Under the pieces are notes generated by a model, which saw only the letters and a list, made by a program, of their open reading frames with translations, ran no database searches and was not told where the DNA came from. The position numbers were made by a program, and so were the translations under genes. Positions 1-13,697 of a DNA stretch of 64,000 nucleotides are shown here, in pieces. Positions within the stretch are counted from its first letter, which is position 1; every line of letters begins with the position of its first letter. This stretch comes from Rhyacophila brunnea (taxonomy: Eukaryota; Arthropoda; Insecta; Trichoptera; Rhyacophilidae), in the NCBI GenBank assembly GCA_022495005.1, contig JAGYXB010001067.1:496001-560000 (forward strand), written 5' to 3'.

Positions 1-696
1 TTAAGCAACATTTACTAGATTGCATGACATGCTAAAGGTTAAATTAAATGATTTTTAATACTTTCAAACATATTATATATTACCTTTTTATTGACGTTTG
101 GACATTTTAATAAGGGGGGGGTGTTGATTCTTGCAGTTAGTGGACACACAAGTTGTAGTTTTTTTCAAGATAGTTAGGTGTAAAATTATCTTTAAACATA
201 CTATAATCATCAAAAATATTGCAAATTACAATTTAATATTGCCATTTTTTGTGTTGACATATAATATTATATCCAACTCATACAAATAAATTACACAAAA
301 CTTTCACAGCCATTTGTGATCGATTTTGTATTTGGCTCGTGTATACATCCTTCTTCCTTCTTCAACGTTTCAGGCTTATTGAAAATGTCATTCTCAAGAA
401 ATGATGTAGTAAAGTGTATTGTTAGGTGTACGAATTACATATTACTGTTCATTACACTGTTTAATTAAATATGTTTGTTGAAAAATGTTAGAGTGAGCCG
501 ATGGCAATATCTTCTGTCGATTACAACCAAAGGAAGAGGAAGTACATTAGTGACAGTCCAAATACAAAGAATGACACACAAATGAACTTCTGTTTATTTA
601 AACAAACAAAATAAATTAACACTAAAGTACCTATATTTAGTAATGAAACCTTCCTAATTAAGACATGAAATATAATAATAAATTAAAATTAAATTA
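1..696. other. AT-rich DNA without recognisable features
   Basis: No open frame, RNA gene or clear repeat was seen. Confidence 0.5.
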
Positions 697-1205
697 TTGT
701 TTGACAAAGCGGAAAATTTAATGGTTGTGTGCACATAGCATTAGAAAACCACAATTTGACTTCACCCCATGTGAATCACATTTTGAGGTTGTATCAACTA
801 CACAATTTTGCTGAAAATGAAAGCTCTGGAAACAAACACGGCAGTTTCCATTCTGGGAAAATGTTGGCAAACCAATCAAAATAATATTATTTCATTTCAC
901 TGAATTTCACTTCAACTTCTGAAAAAAGTATTCTTAAATGTCAATTATTATTATAAGAATACAAATAACATTTTATAAGAATTTTCTTCAAAAAATACAC
1001 CTATTATAAGAATAAAACATTTTTATTGGTTTGCCAACATTTTTTCAGAATGGAATCCGCTGTTTTTGTTTCCAGAGCCTCCAAATATGTTGCAACTAGT
1101 ATTATTCGACAAAACATGGAAGTTTAAGGGTTGTGTGCACATAGCATTATATTCGCCTCATGTGGACTGTATTTTAGGGTGGTATCAACTATATTGTCAA
1201 TGAAA
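697..1205. repeat. Direct repeats flanking a palindromic MITE
   Basis: A 21-base unit starting GGTTGTGTGCACATAG recurs exactly at 723-743 and 1129-1149 inside longer, weaker direct repeats (about 697-815 and 1102-1205). Between them, arms of about 60 bp at 823-882 and 1019-1078 are inverted copies of each other (about 88% by eye) and begin GCTCTGGAAACAAA. This gives a 256 bp foldback MITE. Confidence 0.65.
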
Positions 1206-1900
1206 TAGGTACCAGTAAATATGCTTAGAAAAAATAAAAGCCAAATAGAGTACATTGAAACAGGATTGCATTGTACAATCAACTGTAAATTGTGGCTTGT
1301 ATGGGGTAGAAATTATACGAATATATGAAATTTAAATATATATATATAAACAACGAGATTTCAATAAAGCCAATCAAATTTTGTAGTGTCTAATAATAAA
1401 ATATAAAAATTAAATTCTCCTATGAAAATAATATGTCTAAATTATTTTTGGAATTAGAAATAAAACTTGGGTAATTCAAATTTATTCCATCTTTTTATTC
1501 AATGCGCATTTCAATTGACTATTTACATTTGACATTGAAGTGAGAAAAATAAAAATAGTAGATAATGGATAGATATTATATTTCAAAATAATTTTAGATA
1601 ACAATGTATATTATAATTATATCAACGATACAACTAAATTTAATATCAAAGCAAAGAACATTCTTCACTACCTACTATTTTGTACCAACATAAAATTGTG
1701 TAACATTTAAAAACCATTTTAAGGGTAAATATGGGTTTTTAAGTATAAAAATTTTGTAATCAAAATAAAGTTATTATTATATTGTATATACGCGAGACAT
1801 TAAAAAAATAACATTGAATTTGAGGAATTATAAAATAAAGCTATCTAATATTAAGTAGATATTACATGGATGAATACGTAAATTGATTCATTCTAATGAC
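1206..1900. other. AT-rich DNA without recognisable features
   Basis: No gene or repeat could be supported. Confidence 0.45.
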
Positions 1901-1994
1901 GGGTGCACACTGGCAACATGTCGCCGGCAACCTCATTAAATTTTACGATAAGTATGATACGAGGTTGCCGGTGACATGTTGCCAGTGTGGACCC
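1901..1994. mobile_element. Short palindromic MITE
   Basis: Arms 1901-1934 and 1961-1994 are near-perfect inverted repeats starting GGGTSCACACTGGCAACATG, with a 26 bp AT-rich loop. The arms are GC-rich against AT-rich surroundings. Confidence 0.65.
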
Positions 1995-3297
1995 GGCATA
2001 ATGTTTATGAATATCAGTTTAAGGACAAGGTATAAAATGAACTTGATTGCTGTTGAAAAAATCAAATAAAATAACCGTAGATACAATAAATATATATTTT
2101 TAAGTAATTACTTGATAAGGACATTCAATTTTAATATTAAAGACAAACAGTTTTATAAAATCTTAAAGATATGATTACAACAGTGATACTATTATACGAG
2201 TCGTATAGAATCAAAAGAAGAAATATCCATCATTCAATATTTGGATCTGTGAAACAAAAACGTTGTGTTTAATGGTTCATTGAGGTACTGAGAATTAAAA
2301 TAAGTAACTGCTTCAGGTAAGTATTTTATATCCGTATTGAAGTATATTTCATAGATATGGTGTATAAAACGTCATTAGTATGTTTTGCCTCGACTCGTCC
2401 TCATTTGAAAATGAAGACATTATAAAACTTAGGTAAAGAAATATATTTAACTTTGATGTTGATTTACTCAAGTTTGTTACCAGTGCACTTGTATTAGTTT
2501 TATAATATTTTTCACATTTACAAAATAACCTTAACCTAAACATGCGTGCAGAAAGTTGAAAGATGGATAGTTCCATATTTGATTCGATTCAATTCATATG
2601 ATCGATAAGAACATTAAAGTGATTCATAATAATATTATATTGTATTCAAGTCGATACTAACCGATGTATGTAATACATAATACATTATATATCTATATAA
2701 AACACACTCAAGCGACATGATATTATAATTGCTATATTAATTTGATTAATAGACAGTGGTCCATTACTAAATATATCAATGTAATAAACACTAAGTGACA
2801 ATAATATTGTATAACGTGTTTTAATATTAATTTTATTATACGTTTTAACAAATAATTTTTTTTTAATGAAGTAACTCTATATTTACATTTGAATAAAATA
2901 TATATATATAAAAAAAATATTATATTATACAGTGAGAAATAATTAATATCAATGGTTTCGAAGCGATTTTTTTTACTATGTTATTTATTTAAACTATTGA
3001 TAAATCCTTAATTCGTTTACGTTTTCTAAACAGTGCAGTTTCGAGCGAATTTACTCACGATATATTAATAATTACATATATATAACAATTTAATGTATCT
3101 TAGTTAAAACATATGCCGATGACTTTAATGTATAAACGCCTATCTAACATGCTTATTGTCAATTTTTATTTATAATTGATACATTTATGTACTTTGAATA
3201 CATTTGGTGGCATTTGTGTCGTAAATAGGCCATTGTAAAAAATAAATAAATTGGAGTCGATTAGCCGATAAAAATAAAATAATATGTTCCATATTAT

Positions 3298-3398
3298 ATC
3301 TGTCACAATATGAATGGTATATTTTCAATATCTGCCAACTACACATATCTGTCATAATAATATAAATGTTATATTTTCAATATCTGCTAACTGCACAT
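3298..3398. repeat. Two-unit imperfect tandem repeat
   Basis: Units of about 50 bp at 3298-3346 and 3347-3398 share ATCTGTCA at the start and TATTTTCAATATCTGCYAAC later. Confidence 0.55.
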
Positions 3399-4402
3399 TC
3401 AATCAATTTTGGCATATTTATAGCCAATGTATGAGCAAATAAGGTTTTCAATCAATTTCATGAAGAATAACATCAAAATATTACCAATTTTTTTTTCAAT
3501 TGGCTCTACAATTCAGTGTGGATCTTGTCGACATCATGAAGAGGTTTCATAACATTTTATTTTATGAGAAACGTTAGCCACTTGCATAACTTATTAGATC
3601 AATTGGATTCAAACTATGACAAGAAACAATCGACCTCGACTTCAATTCAAGTGTATACATTACTATTCGGCTATCGTGGATGCCACATAATCAGTAATGA
3701 AATAGATAAATATGCCGAATTGTTGCTTACGTGTATAAACACACAATGTGGTAGATATTGGAAATATATTAAATATGACTCAGACATATTATATTTATTG
3801 ATAGACTCATAGGCACTCAATATAAATTTGTATATTAAAGCAGAATATTCCATCAAATAAGAGAGAAAAATTCTTTACGTGGTATTACTAATATAAAACC
3901 ACATATTATTTGAAAGAATTTTTAATGGTGGAGGTATTATATTATATTGACATATTGAATAATTGGGTACCTAGGCATACATTTTGAAAAAAAAAACATT
4001 GTGCTCATTAGAATGTGAGCGAATTAGTATTTCTCATTTCTAGCCACCAATTACTAATGCTACTACACATGCACTATATTCAAAATAAACAGAGTCAAAA
4101 ATATAAAGGCACTCCCCCAAATGATGAATTTGAATTGTACAAACTTTCAAAGAGAATTTGTTAGGTGAGGACACTATGCATTCAAGTAGATTAAGCTGCA
4201 TCAATTTAAATTCTACTTCATAAAAATACGTATGAATCAACGCATCATCAGCTGATGGCTGAATTAGAATAGAGTATATTATTGTAATACATATTTCCAA
4301 CAAGCCAATACATTGACTGTTCCCTGTCTAAGTAGCTTAAAATTTCAGCCAATCATAGTTTGTTAATTGAGAGAATTTAGTTCATATAATTACATTTTAC
4401 AA

Positions 4403-4705
4403 TCGCAAAAACCACTCAAATGGAATAGTACAAAACTTAAATCCATTAGAATTTAAATTCAAATTCCATCAAGTACCTTCAGTCGATAGTATTAATATGT
4501 TAACGTAATTATTAAACACAGATGATATAAAAAGATTTTAAGATATCATACTATTTTTACGACAGTTCCGTTTTGTTAAGGTCTAGAGATGATCAAATAA
4601 GGAGTATCCACAAGGCGATGATCTATCGTGATAAAAGGAAAATAACGGTTTATGTAGTCGCAAAAACGACTCAAATGGAATAATACAACACTTAAATCCA
4701 TTAGA
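4403..4705. repeat. Dispersed repeat, two direct copies (a third fragment near 14353)
   Basis: 4403-4450 and 4658-4705 share CGCAAAAACSACTCAAATGG and CTTAAATCCATTAGA. The continuation AATTTAAATTCAAATTCCA at about 4450-4470 recurs at about 14370-14392. Confidence 0.5.
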
Positions 4706-6359
4706 CAAAATATTGTATTTTTTTTGACTGCCTGTTCCTTTAAACCAAAGAACTACAGCACCAATATTGATGAAGCTGACACAACTTATTGGTACCAATT
4801 AAGTAAATTTTTAAGTAGACTTTTGGGATTCTCGGTCTTAGTTCAATAGTAAGTTATACGATACAACTTATCGAAAATAGCGCACTAGGTAAAGTGGTCA
4901 AATAGCAACGGTGGCATGGTGAGGTGAGTTGGAAGATAAGTATCATGGGCTTATACCCAACCGATGTCGAAAAAGCCGCATGTAACAATTTATTGCGAAT
5001 ATTTAACGAAAGTTGTCGATAGAAGTGGTGGAGTGATGATGTTTAAGATACTGGTAGAGGGACGCGTGTTTACATTAAAACGCTTTCGAATAACGTATTT
5101 GCGACAATGTATGCAAAACGGTTAGATAGCAGCTATGGAGGGGTTATGTGAGATGGGAGGATTCAAAGCGTTTGGATATTTGGACAAATTAGATATTTTT
5201 GTGCTGTAATCTACACTCAAAGGCAAAGAACTTTCTATATTATAACGATGTTATTCATTAATGACAAGAATGTAAAATAATTCTTTGACACCTATATTAT
5301 CAATTGTCGGTACTTATGTTTGACAAGATTGCTGCAGACCAAAACTGTCATGGAGAACATTTTTGCGTCTGAATAGTATCATCTAAAGTGACCTCCCGCT
5401 ATACCTAAAGCACAGTATTAACCGTTGAGTGCTACCAGTGCTCACGTATGCATGTTAAACGTGGACCCTTTCTGTAAGAAAAATCCAAAAAGAGCGAGAA
5501 CCATAACGTAGTATGGAGAACCTTATGTTATGAATAACACAAAAATACCACAATAATATAAGCCAATATATAAGGAAGCTGACGGTATGCGATGTGATAG
5601 AGGGGACAAAGGGGCCATAAACGACCGCAGAGCTGCTATAAAACCCGCTGGATCGACGAAGTTACATTATAACACCGTATGGAAAGATGCATGCTGGGTA
5701 TAAAGCGCATGTATCAAAAATAAATATAAATGACTAATAACTCAAACAAATGACACCAATCCAATTTATTTGTAAAGACATCGAAGTAAAGATAGGCTGG
5801 CTACATCGTTAAGCAGGTCATCGTTGGGAAAATCACATTTTACATCGGTGCTGACAACTAAACGTATATATTTGAAATGTAAAAGCATTAATATGAAACA
5901 ACTGAAAAACTAGTAAAAATATTGAAGGGAAAAGGTAATATAAGTACGTAATGTTTCTAGAATTTATCTGACATGAGAAAATAGATAAACCTGATCGTCT
6001 TGGTAACGGAATAACAAATTCTATTATGGCAACTGAAATTATTTTTATATGGCCAGTAGGGGTTTTGGGGCCAGTTTGTAATTTAGCTTAAATATTTGAA
6101 ATAACCAATAAACAAATTGAATATTGGTGTTATGTAGTTATTAAAAAAAATGTATTAATTTTATAAAGTATACCCGATATTTTAAATGAATGTTAAGTAC
6201 TATATTGTTAATAAATGGATTTGCGTACGTTCAATGTTGTATTTTTTTTTGTTAAAATTGCAATACGATTGAACGAGAAAGAGAATATTTTCTATCATAT
6301 TAGCAAGGATAAAAGATATGCAAAATTATCCTTGTGCACATCTATTCCCTCAATAAACA

Positions 6360-6475
6360 AACGAACGAGTGCCGAGCGACGACAAGAGATTCTTGGAGAA
6401 GCCGTGTGGTGTCCATATGGAGGAGCAGGCTTGAGCAAAGAAGAAGAAAAAAGAAATGCAAGAACTTCCACCTCA
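6360..6475 (+). pseudogene. Possible 3' end of a non-LTR retrotransposon
   Basis: A short less AT-rich stretch encodes RDSWRSRVVSIW in one frame. This resembles the extreme C-terminus of RTE-type reverse transcriptases (R-x-x-W-R). It runs into an AAGAAGAAG-rich tail like those of the RTE-like copies at 42.7 and 53.2 kb. Only about 100 bp remain, so the assignment is weak. Confidence 0.3.
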
Positions 6476-7054
6476 TGAAAAAATATTTTTTGAATAACAC
6501 ACGCAAAAGATTTAATATTAAAATAAAAGAATTTTATAGATCAAAAAATTCGATGTATCAATTACTGCTAAATAGTTTTGTAAAGGAAATTGAATTATGT
6601 TTCAACAATTAAAGTGCCTCAATAATCATTTTCCACTCTAATGTCATAAAATATAAAATACCCATTACCACGAAAAGCTACCAACAAAATTTACTTACAA
6701 ACAAGTTATTTTTGTGTTAATTTGAATAACATGTAATAAGAAACAAATTGCAGTAACTATGTACATATATATAATAAATTGGCTATTAATAATACAAAAT
6801 TAGTAGTCTTAACATAAAGTGTAAAGAAGAATGACAGAATGTGGTCAAAATATTATTATAAATGCATAAACAAAAGAGTCATTCATTTATTACTTCACAG
6901 ATTTAATGTATTTTATAATTAATATAAAAAAACATCAATTTAAAAAAATTGTGTCTTTATAAGTTAAAATCGAATGGTGATTCAGTATACTCATATTATA
7001 CTGATAAAAAGAAAAAAATCTATGTTTTCTATAGAAATATGTATTAGTATTATG

Positions 7055-7592
7055 CAGTGGCAAGGGCGGAGGGAGGTATGACATAAACAAAGTGCACACT
7101 AAACTTTGTCAGACAAACGTATTTGTTTTCATTGAACTTGACTACAATATTATGTAGATAGTGTTTGTAAGTTTTAAAAATTCAATTAAACCCTGCCTAA
7201 TCCAAATCATAATAGATAATAGTCAAAAAATATTCATTTACTTATAAAATATATAAAATTATGTAATTAAAACGTACATAATTTTAGATATTTTATAGTT
7301 AAGAATATTTTTTATCGATTATGGTTTCGCTTAAGTACGGCTGAATTTAAAAAACCATCCAACACCAAATTATTCTGTATTCTTAATTCAACGAAAACAA
7401 ATATGTATTACTGCAAAGTATTCGCCCATAGCATACCTAAACTATTACAGTTTGATTTAGGCAGGGTTTAATTGAATTTTAAGAACTAACCAGCACCATC
7501 TGCAAATTGTATTCTTAGCTCAATGAAAACAAATATGTATGACCGACAAAGTTTAATATGCACTATTTATGTTGAATCTACCTCCGCCCCTG
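7055..7592. mobile_element. hAT-like MITE with 150 bp inverted arms
   Basis: The ends are CAGTGGCAAGGGCGGAGG at 7055 and the inverted CAGGGGCGGAGGTAG ending at 7592. The arms match over about 150 bp, including AATTCAATTAAACCCTGCCT. Flanking 8-mers GTATTATG and TTATTATG agree at 7 of 8, the target duplication length expected of hAT. Related pieces occur at 30073 and 57303. Confidence 0.75.
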
Positions 7593-8862
7593 TTATTATG
7601 TCATTGAATAAGTAATTATTGTAATATTGTGTTAAAGATATTTTCTTCTTGATGTCCTGTAAATCTGTCACTAGATGTCACTAGCAATTATTACACTCAA
7701 ACTTAATCAGCAAAATTAAAAATAATTACATACTTAATACATTTTTATGCATGTCGATGATAATATAAATATGTACATATTTTTTATCAATATTAAATAT
7801 TCAGAATTGTTTCATCAAATTTTTAAGTATTCCCTATAATTATCTTTAATACTTAGGAATACAGAGCTACTAATAATTGGGTTACGATTCGTTATTAAAA
7901 TTATTCATAGCCAATGATGATTATTTAACATCGAAACGGTGAATTTTCCACACTTATTAATTACGACTAATCTATATTCGTAAACTTAAATATTGAAATG
8001 AAAAGTTTCGTAAAGAAATATTTAATTAACGACAACTTTTGACATTTGGTTGTCATTGTTGTGAAAGTCCAAAAATATTACCAAATCATTCATTTCAATA
8101 AAAGTTGCCACGGTTTAATATTCTGTATCATAATAATAATATTATATTTTACGAAATGACATTTATTTAATATAAAAGTTGAAATACGTTGGATATTTTT
8201 TCGATAGAAATCTTATAACAATACTTAGAATTTATTTCAGGCTCGCCATTGCTTTTTAGACATCTAATAATGATTAATGAATAACAATAATTTTTACTAT
8301 TTTTAGTAATTTATATCTGAATTATACAAGTAGTATTAATTTAAAAAACAATGAATGTAGTTTACGATTGATACGAAGATACTAATCAGTTGACAACATT
8401 CCTCCTCTAGTATAAACAACGTCGAATTGTTTTTTGCAATTATTTTACATTGATTAATTATTCATTACGAAAGCTTTGCACATTTGCTAACTAAAAAAAA
8501 TCTATTTTTAATATCTGCTAAATCTACAGGCAATGTTTTGGCAAATGTCCATTTTAAATAAATTAATATTTTTGGTTTATACTTTAAAAACTCAAGACCC
8601 TCTCCACCCGTTTATTGGGCATGACGTCATATATAGACGACCGCTTAAGTGGATTTAGAATTAAAATAAATATGCAGTACTGCTTGGATGTCTATGAACA
8701 CGAATATTAAGAATATGATTTTTTTGCATTCATGGAATTAGCCTATTATATTCTGTAGATATTATATAATATGAAATCTGTAATTCTGAAATTCTGTAAA
8801 AAAAATAATATAATTAACAATTATAATATTGTAAAAACTTACAACAACCAAAATATATAATA
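7593..8862. other. AT-rich intergenic DNA
   Basis: Nothing beyond simple AT-rich sequence was recognised. Confidence 0.45.
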
Positions 8863-11713
8863 TATGGGCATTTTCGCCAAAGTTTGTACATTGCGTTTTT
8901 GGCATGTCCCATGACTTTGATTGATTTTTTCATAGTTATTATATTATAAAATGTTGGAAAGTTATGTACTTTTAACATGCAAATTTATTAATTTACTCTA
9001 TTCAATCAGTTAAATACAACTATCTGACCTGTATATATTTTTAATTGATTATTTAGATCGAAAGGTAGTGCGTTTTTACCATGTCCCACCCATAAATTCA
9101 AATAAACAAAGTCTGATTTCGTCATTAATTTTGAGTGTGTAAAATTAAATTCGTAGTGTTTTCAACAGCTTACATTATATATTTTTGGAAAATATATAGT
9201 TTTTTCGTAAATTTGTACCAATATTGAAAAAAAATCACGTTTAAAGTGTGTCCCAGGATATTTGAAAAAGTGGAACTCCACATTCCGTTACCACGATTTT
9301 AGCATGAAGGCGAAAAATTTTCACTATAAATATGTTTTTTTTTAATGTAGCAACATTTTTGTATAACACTGATCGCCATGTACACTTTAAATTGTTGGTG
9401 TGTGTCGGTATCGCTATCGGAACAGGTTGCTTTCTGGGTTGGTCATTTAAGAAGTTCCACTACTGTTACCACGATTTATAAGGTAAGAAAACACATATTT
9501 CTATTTCACATACTACACATATGGAGCTTATCTTTCATACTACAGATATAATAAAACATATCGCAGGTTTAACAATAAAACTAAGCTAAATTTTGGCTTC
9601 AAACACTTCTGAAACAGAATCCGTTACTTCCACTCCGAAACTATATTGGTGGTAACGTATATGTGGAATGTAAAAGTAACGAAATGGCATGCATAAAGTT
9701 GGGTTTACAGTGTGTGTTTAGTTCTTCATAGATTATAAAAAAAATTATTTTGTCTGTTCGTATGAAAAACAAAAATATTTTCATTAAAAAATATAAAAAA
9801 TAACCTGACTATAATATAATAATATAATAAAGATTAAAAAAGTATGTGATATGTCTGAATACGCAAAAATAGCGCACATAAAAGTATGGAGATAAAAAAA
9901 ACAACAGAAGGAAAAGAAAAAACACCAGACTGAAATAATTGCGAGACAGGCACTGGCTCTGTCATACTCTTTCTGTTATACGCCACCAAAATTTTAAAAC
10001 TTCTCCATACATTTTAGGCATAGAAATTTATAAAAATGTATGAAAAAGTATTTTTTTGTCACGTTTAACAGAAATGTGTACTCGATTAGATTTAATACCT
10101 AGAACTGTAGGTATTCACGAAATGTCAGAAAAGTACGTCTTGATTACAATCAACCTGTATAGCTACATTTTATGTTGATGAATACAATTAAATTTCAAGA
10201 CAACATAAAGTCGAACTTGGTTATTACGAGGAAGATGGGACCGACTGAATTTGCTTGTTATAAGCGTTACTCGTTATATCAGAGAATAGGTATTTTTAAA
10301 TGAGCATGTCACATTACACAAAAAGCCGAAAATAAAAAATTTGGAAACCATCGTAAAAATCCCCGAAACGAGCATGGCATTCATAAACTACAAAAGAAGT
10401 TGTTTATTGTAATTAACGCTGGTAGGTACCTACGGACTTCACAAACCTTGGATTTTTCAACCATATGCGTGGATACTTTTTTATTATTGTCGGTGAAACA
10501 CCAATAAGGTAGGTACTTAGACACTTTACTAGTGTCATAAACGTAATCCGACCCCGGCGGCATCCTGTCCAATCGGATTTTATTGCTTAGGGTCGAAATG
10601 TTTTAAAACGGTCGACACATTAACAGTATTTTAGCTCGGTATATCCGATAAGTTGCTCGTTATAACAGTGAAAGAATTAAATGTATGGCGAAAATCATAA
10701 ACCAATTGTCAACAAATGTTTCGTTATTACATCCGAGATCTCGCTATGTCAGAGATCGTAATAACCGAGTTTGACTATAATTATTTTCGTAAAAGTTATA
10801 TACTCCGTGCCGCGCTAGGAACTCGCGTCTGAATCCCTTGCTGATTTTTTTTTTCATATATTGTTAATTTGCTTAAAAATATTTTTTATCTGAGTTACAA
10901 ATAATATAAATGCCAAATAAAGTTATGGTAATGTATAGTGTGTCAAAATTATTACCTACCTTATTTTACAAGTATTGTGAAATTTATTATAAAATATGTC
11001 TATTTTAGTGATTAAGTTTGATTTGTTTTGTTATTTTGACGCACGTTGAATATTTATCTGTCTATCAAAAAATTCAAATAAATTTCATAAAACAAAAATT
11101 TGTTTTTATGGTAACATGTAACTTTAGCTTTACAAATTACACTCCGTTACCATTTCGTTCCATTCCGAAAATGTCCCCAAAAAAGTTGAACGTTAACTAT
11201 TTTTCATTTGATTATTAAATAACGAAACTTATTTATTTTTCCAATAAAATTTAGTAAAAGTGATTATTGTCTTTAAAAAAATAGCAGAACGAACATTGAT
11301 TGGTTTTTTCAAATACTAAAGGAAAAATGCTCTGCCATTATAGACATAGGGTAACGGAGGGGAACGAAATGTGCCCAAGAATTAAAATTCAATAATATTT
11401 TTTGACTATTTGTAGTTTTATTTTGAAGTGTATGGTTTTTTTAATCTAATAGAGCTCTTTTAAGTGATAAAAGTGTTTCATTCATGTTTTAAAAGCTAAG
11501 TTTCGTAGTCACGGAACGGAAACTTATTATGCCCAATTTCATAATAAAAATGATATAAATATTGTATTAATCAATATTTTGCTGAAAAATTGCTATCACC
11601 AATTCAGCAATAGAACAAGGAATCTGCTAGCTATATAAAAATGGTTAATTTGAGTGAAAAAATAATATTACCCAAATTTCAAACATGTACAAACTTTGGC
11701 GAAAATGCCCATA
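8863..11713. mobile_element. Decayed TIR element of about 2.85 kb, probable TA target
   Basis: The left end reads TATGGGCATTTTCGCCAAAG (8863 on). Its exact inverted match ends at 11713, with about 28 bp of matching ending in TTTGTACAT. TA lies outside both ends. The interior holds repeated motifs around GTTACCACGATTT and GGAACGAAATG-like sequences but no readable transposase. A pogo-like MITE is nested at 10208-10777. Confidence 0.55.
10208..10777. mobile_element. pogo/Tigger-like MITE nested in the larger TIR element
   Basis: The ends AAGTCGAACTTGGTTATTAC and the inverted TAGTCAAACTCGGTTATTAC flank 570 bp, with TA at both borders. The CTCGGTTATWACGA core is typical of pogo/Tigger termini. 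No transposase frame remains. Confidence 0.6.
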
Positions 11714-12012
11714 TATGCGTTTATTTTAAATTTCATTTAGGAAGGAAATTAGTGTTTAAAATTATTAGATGGTCAAATATACCAAGTTGTATTATTATGC
11801 CAACGACTTGTATACATATATCCATACAGAAGGCTTAGTGAGCGAATTGGAAAGTGGTGGCTTTTGTAACTACGAGAAAGATACGCACTCCATTTCCATC
11901 CTCGGATATGTGTATGAATGAGACATCTACTTTCATAAACTGAAAAATCCACGTTTAGTCAAAATTTAATAAAAAATACATCTGCTAAGTCTGTCGGAGA
12001 AAGGAAGAGTCA

Positions 12013-12422
12013 AAAGGATAAGTCAAATAAACACCTCTGAACTACTAAATTCCATACAGAAATATTGGAGTTCCCATACAAAGTGGTCTAAAAATTAATC
12101 TTCTTTTGGCTGTCCTGAAAAGTAGCAATTTAAGACTTAACGCCTTCTTCCTTTCACACACAGAATTATTCTATGTGTATTCACACAATATGTAAAAAAC
12201 TTTCTAAATCTATGAAAAGCAAAAAAAGAATATACTCAAAAACTTAACGATTAGGTACAAATATCAATTCTGTGTGCAAAAGGAAGAAGGCAGTAAGTCT
12301 AAAATCGTTATTATTCAGGAGAGCCAAAAGAAGATTGATTTTTGTACCACTCTGTATGGGAACTCCAATGTTTCTGTGTGGAATTTAGTAACTCATGAGG
12401 CATTGATTCGACTCATCCTTTG
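12013..12422. mobile_element. Foldback MITE with about 155 bp arms
   Basis: 12013-12168 and 12265-12422 are inverted copies. Shared blocks include TTGGAGTTCCCATACA, ATCTTCTTTTGGCT and GCCTTCTTCCTT. The loop is about 100 bp. There is no coding capacity. Confidence 0.75.
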
Positions 12423-12436
12423 TTCGTTTGTATTAA

Positions 12437-12542
12437 CCCAATGCTTACGGGCCCTTTTAATTAATTTTGTAATTAACGTGTTAATTTGCATTTGAAAAGC
12501 AATTAGCAAAAACACAATGTTGTGCGGCCCGTAAGCATTGGG
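12437..12542. mobile_element. 106 bp piggyBac-like MITE
   Basis: Perfect inverted ends CCCAATGCTTACGGGCC are flanked by TTAA at 12433-12436 and 12543-12546. A TTAA target with C-rich termini is the piggyBac signature. The termini differ from those of the full-length piggyBac copies in this window. Confidence 0.7.
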
Positions 12543-12978
12543 TTAAGTATTATCATTTGTCGATTTTTTGCTGTTGATGTGGCGAATTGTATTTTGCTTG
12601 TGTTTACTACAATAAAAGGTTGAAAAAAATGGGCATATTGATCTAGCTAAAAAAGGAAACGTTAAAATCAACCACTTTTGCTTGAAATGCGAAAACTTCA
12701 CAAAAATATTCAATTGTGGATTTATCAGTATTTGAAAATTGATTTATCTTAAAAAAACTGTATAAAACAATATTTCTGCATTTGGAAAAATCATAATATC
12801 AGAATACGACAATATTTAAAAACTTCAGCCGAGTTGATGAATGATTTATCGATGATTCTTTATACATTTGAATAAACCTATCGAGAATTTTGGAAGCATA
12901 CCCATTGAGTTATGAACACAATATGTTTTCAATGAGAGTTATTTTTTTATCTACATTACGACAGCACAGTAGAATTTA

Positions 12979-13091
12979 TTAAACCGTTGTGTAGATAATG
13001 TTATTCTTAAGATATCGTAAATTGTTGATAATGATTCCCACCACCAATGTAGATGCCGTCCTCGTTATGGTTGCACCTCCATAGTAACCAC
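12979..13091 (-). CDS. Candidate alternative terminal exon of Fas2
   Basis: On the minus strand a good acceptor (CTTCCTATTCAG) precedes an open stretch that fits phase 1 from the internal Fas2 donor. It reads GYYGGATITRTASTLVVGII and ends in TAA at 12979, with an AATAAA overlapping the stop. It is more GC-rich than its surroundings. The tail is only weakly hydrophobic, so it is neither a clear transmembrane nor a clear GPI signal. It could be chance; transcript data would be needed to accept it. Confidence 0.3.
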
Positions 13092-13421
13092 CTGAATAGG
13101 AAGACGTTTATATATATTTTACAAAAGAGATAGATACATAAATACAAAGGGAAGCAGGAAAATAATAATGGTAATATATTAAAAGATTGAGGCTTTTTTA
13201 TATGCTTCAGAATATGTATAATAAAAATATTATATATATTATAAAAATATATGTGAGGTCAGCTGTCATTAAAGTAGTATTGTTATCAGAGATCTTTATT
13301 CAAAACTAGTTTTAGTTATGAACAATGAAAAAGTTGTAATATATAAAATAAAATATTCATAAGTTTAAAAACATACAAATATGTACATAGGTGTGCTAAA
13401 ATGAATTTAAAGTATGTAGTA

Positions 13422-13573
13422 CAGTGATGCCAACCGTACTAATAATTATAGTACAATACTATAATTTTAAAGGATTCAAGATGAAAAATGTTCCTGCACT
13501 ATATATTTTTCAAAAATACTATAATTTTTACGCCTCTGTACAATAATCAGCATAGAAAAAGATGGCAACACTG
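13422..13573. mobile_element. 152 bp hAT-like MITE
   Basis: The ends CAGTGATGCCAACC and inverted CAGTGTTGCCATC are bordered by 8-mers ATGTAGTA and GTGTAGTA (7 of 8 match), as in hAT elements. Confidence 0.7.
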
Positions 13574-13697
13574 GTGTAGTACGTAACTTTATTTCAAAAC
13601 AATTTATTAGATATCATTTAGGTAGGTACACATTGTAATATAAACATTACAACATTTAAACTGTTTGATTTAAGTTTTGTAATTTTCCATTAAAACT

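Larger units (their letters stand above)
1995..7046. other. Gene-poor AT-rich intergenic DNA
   Basis: Apart from the small repeats listed separately, no coding exon was found. The part at about 4870-5850 is somewhat less AT-rich and may be an eroded mobile element, but no protein motif could be read. Confidence 0.4.
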
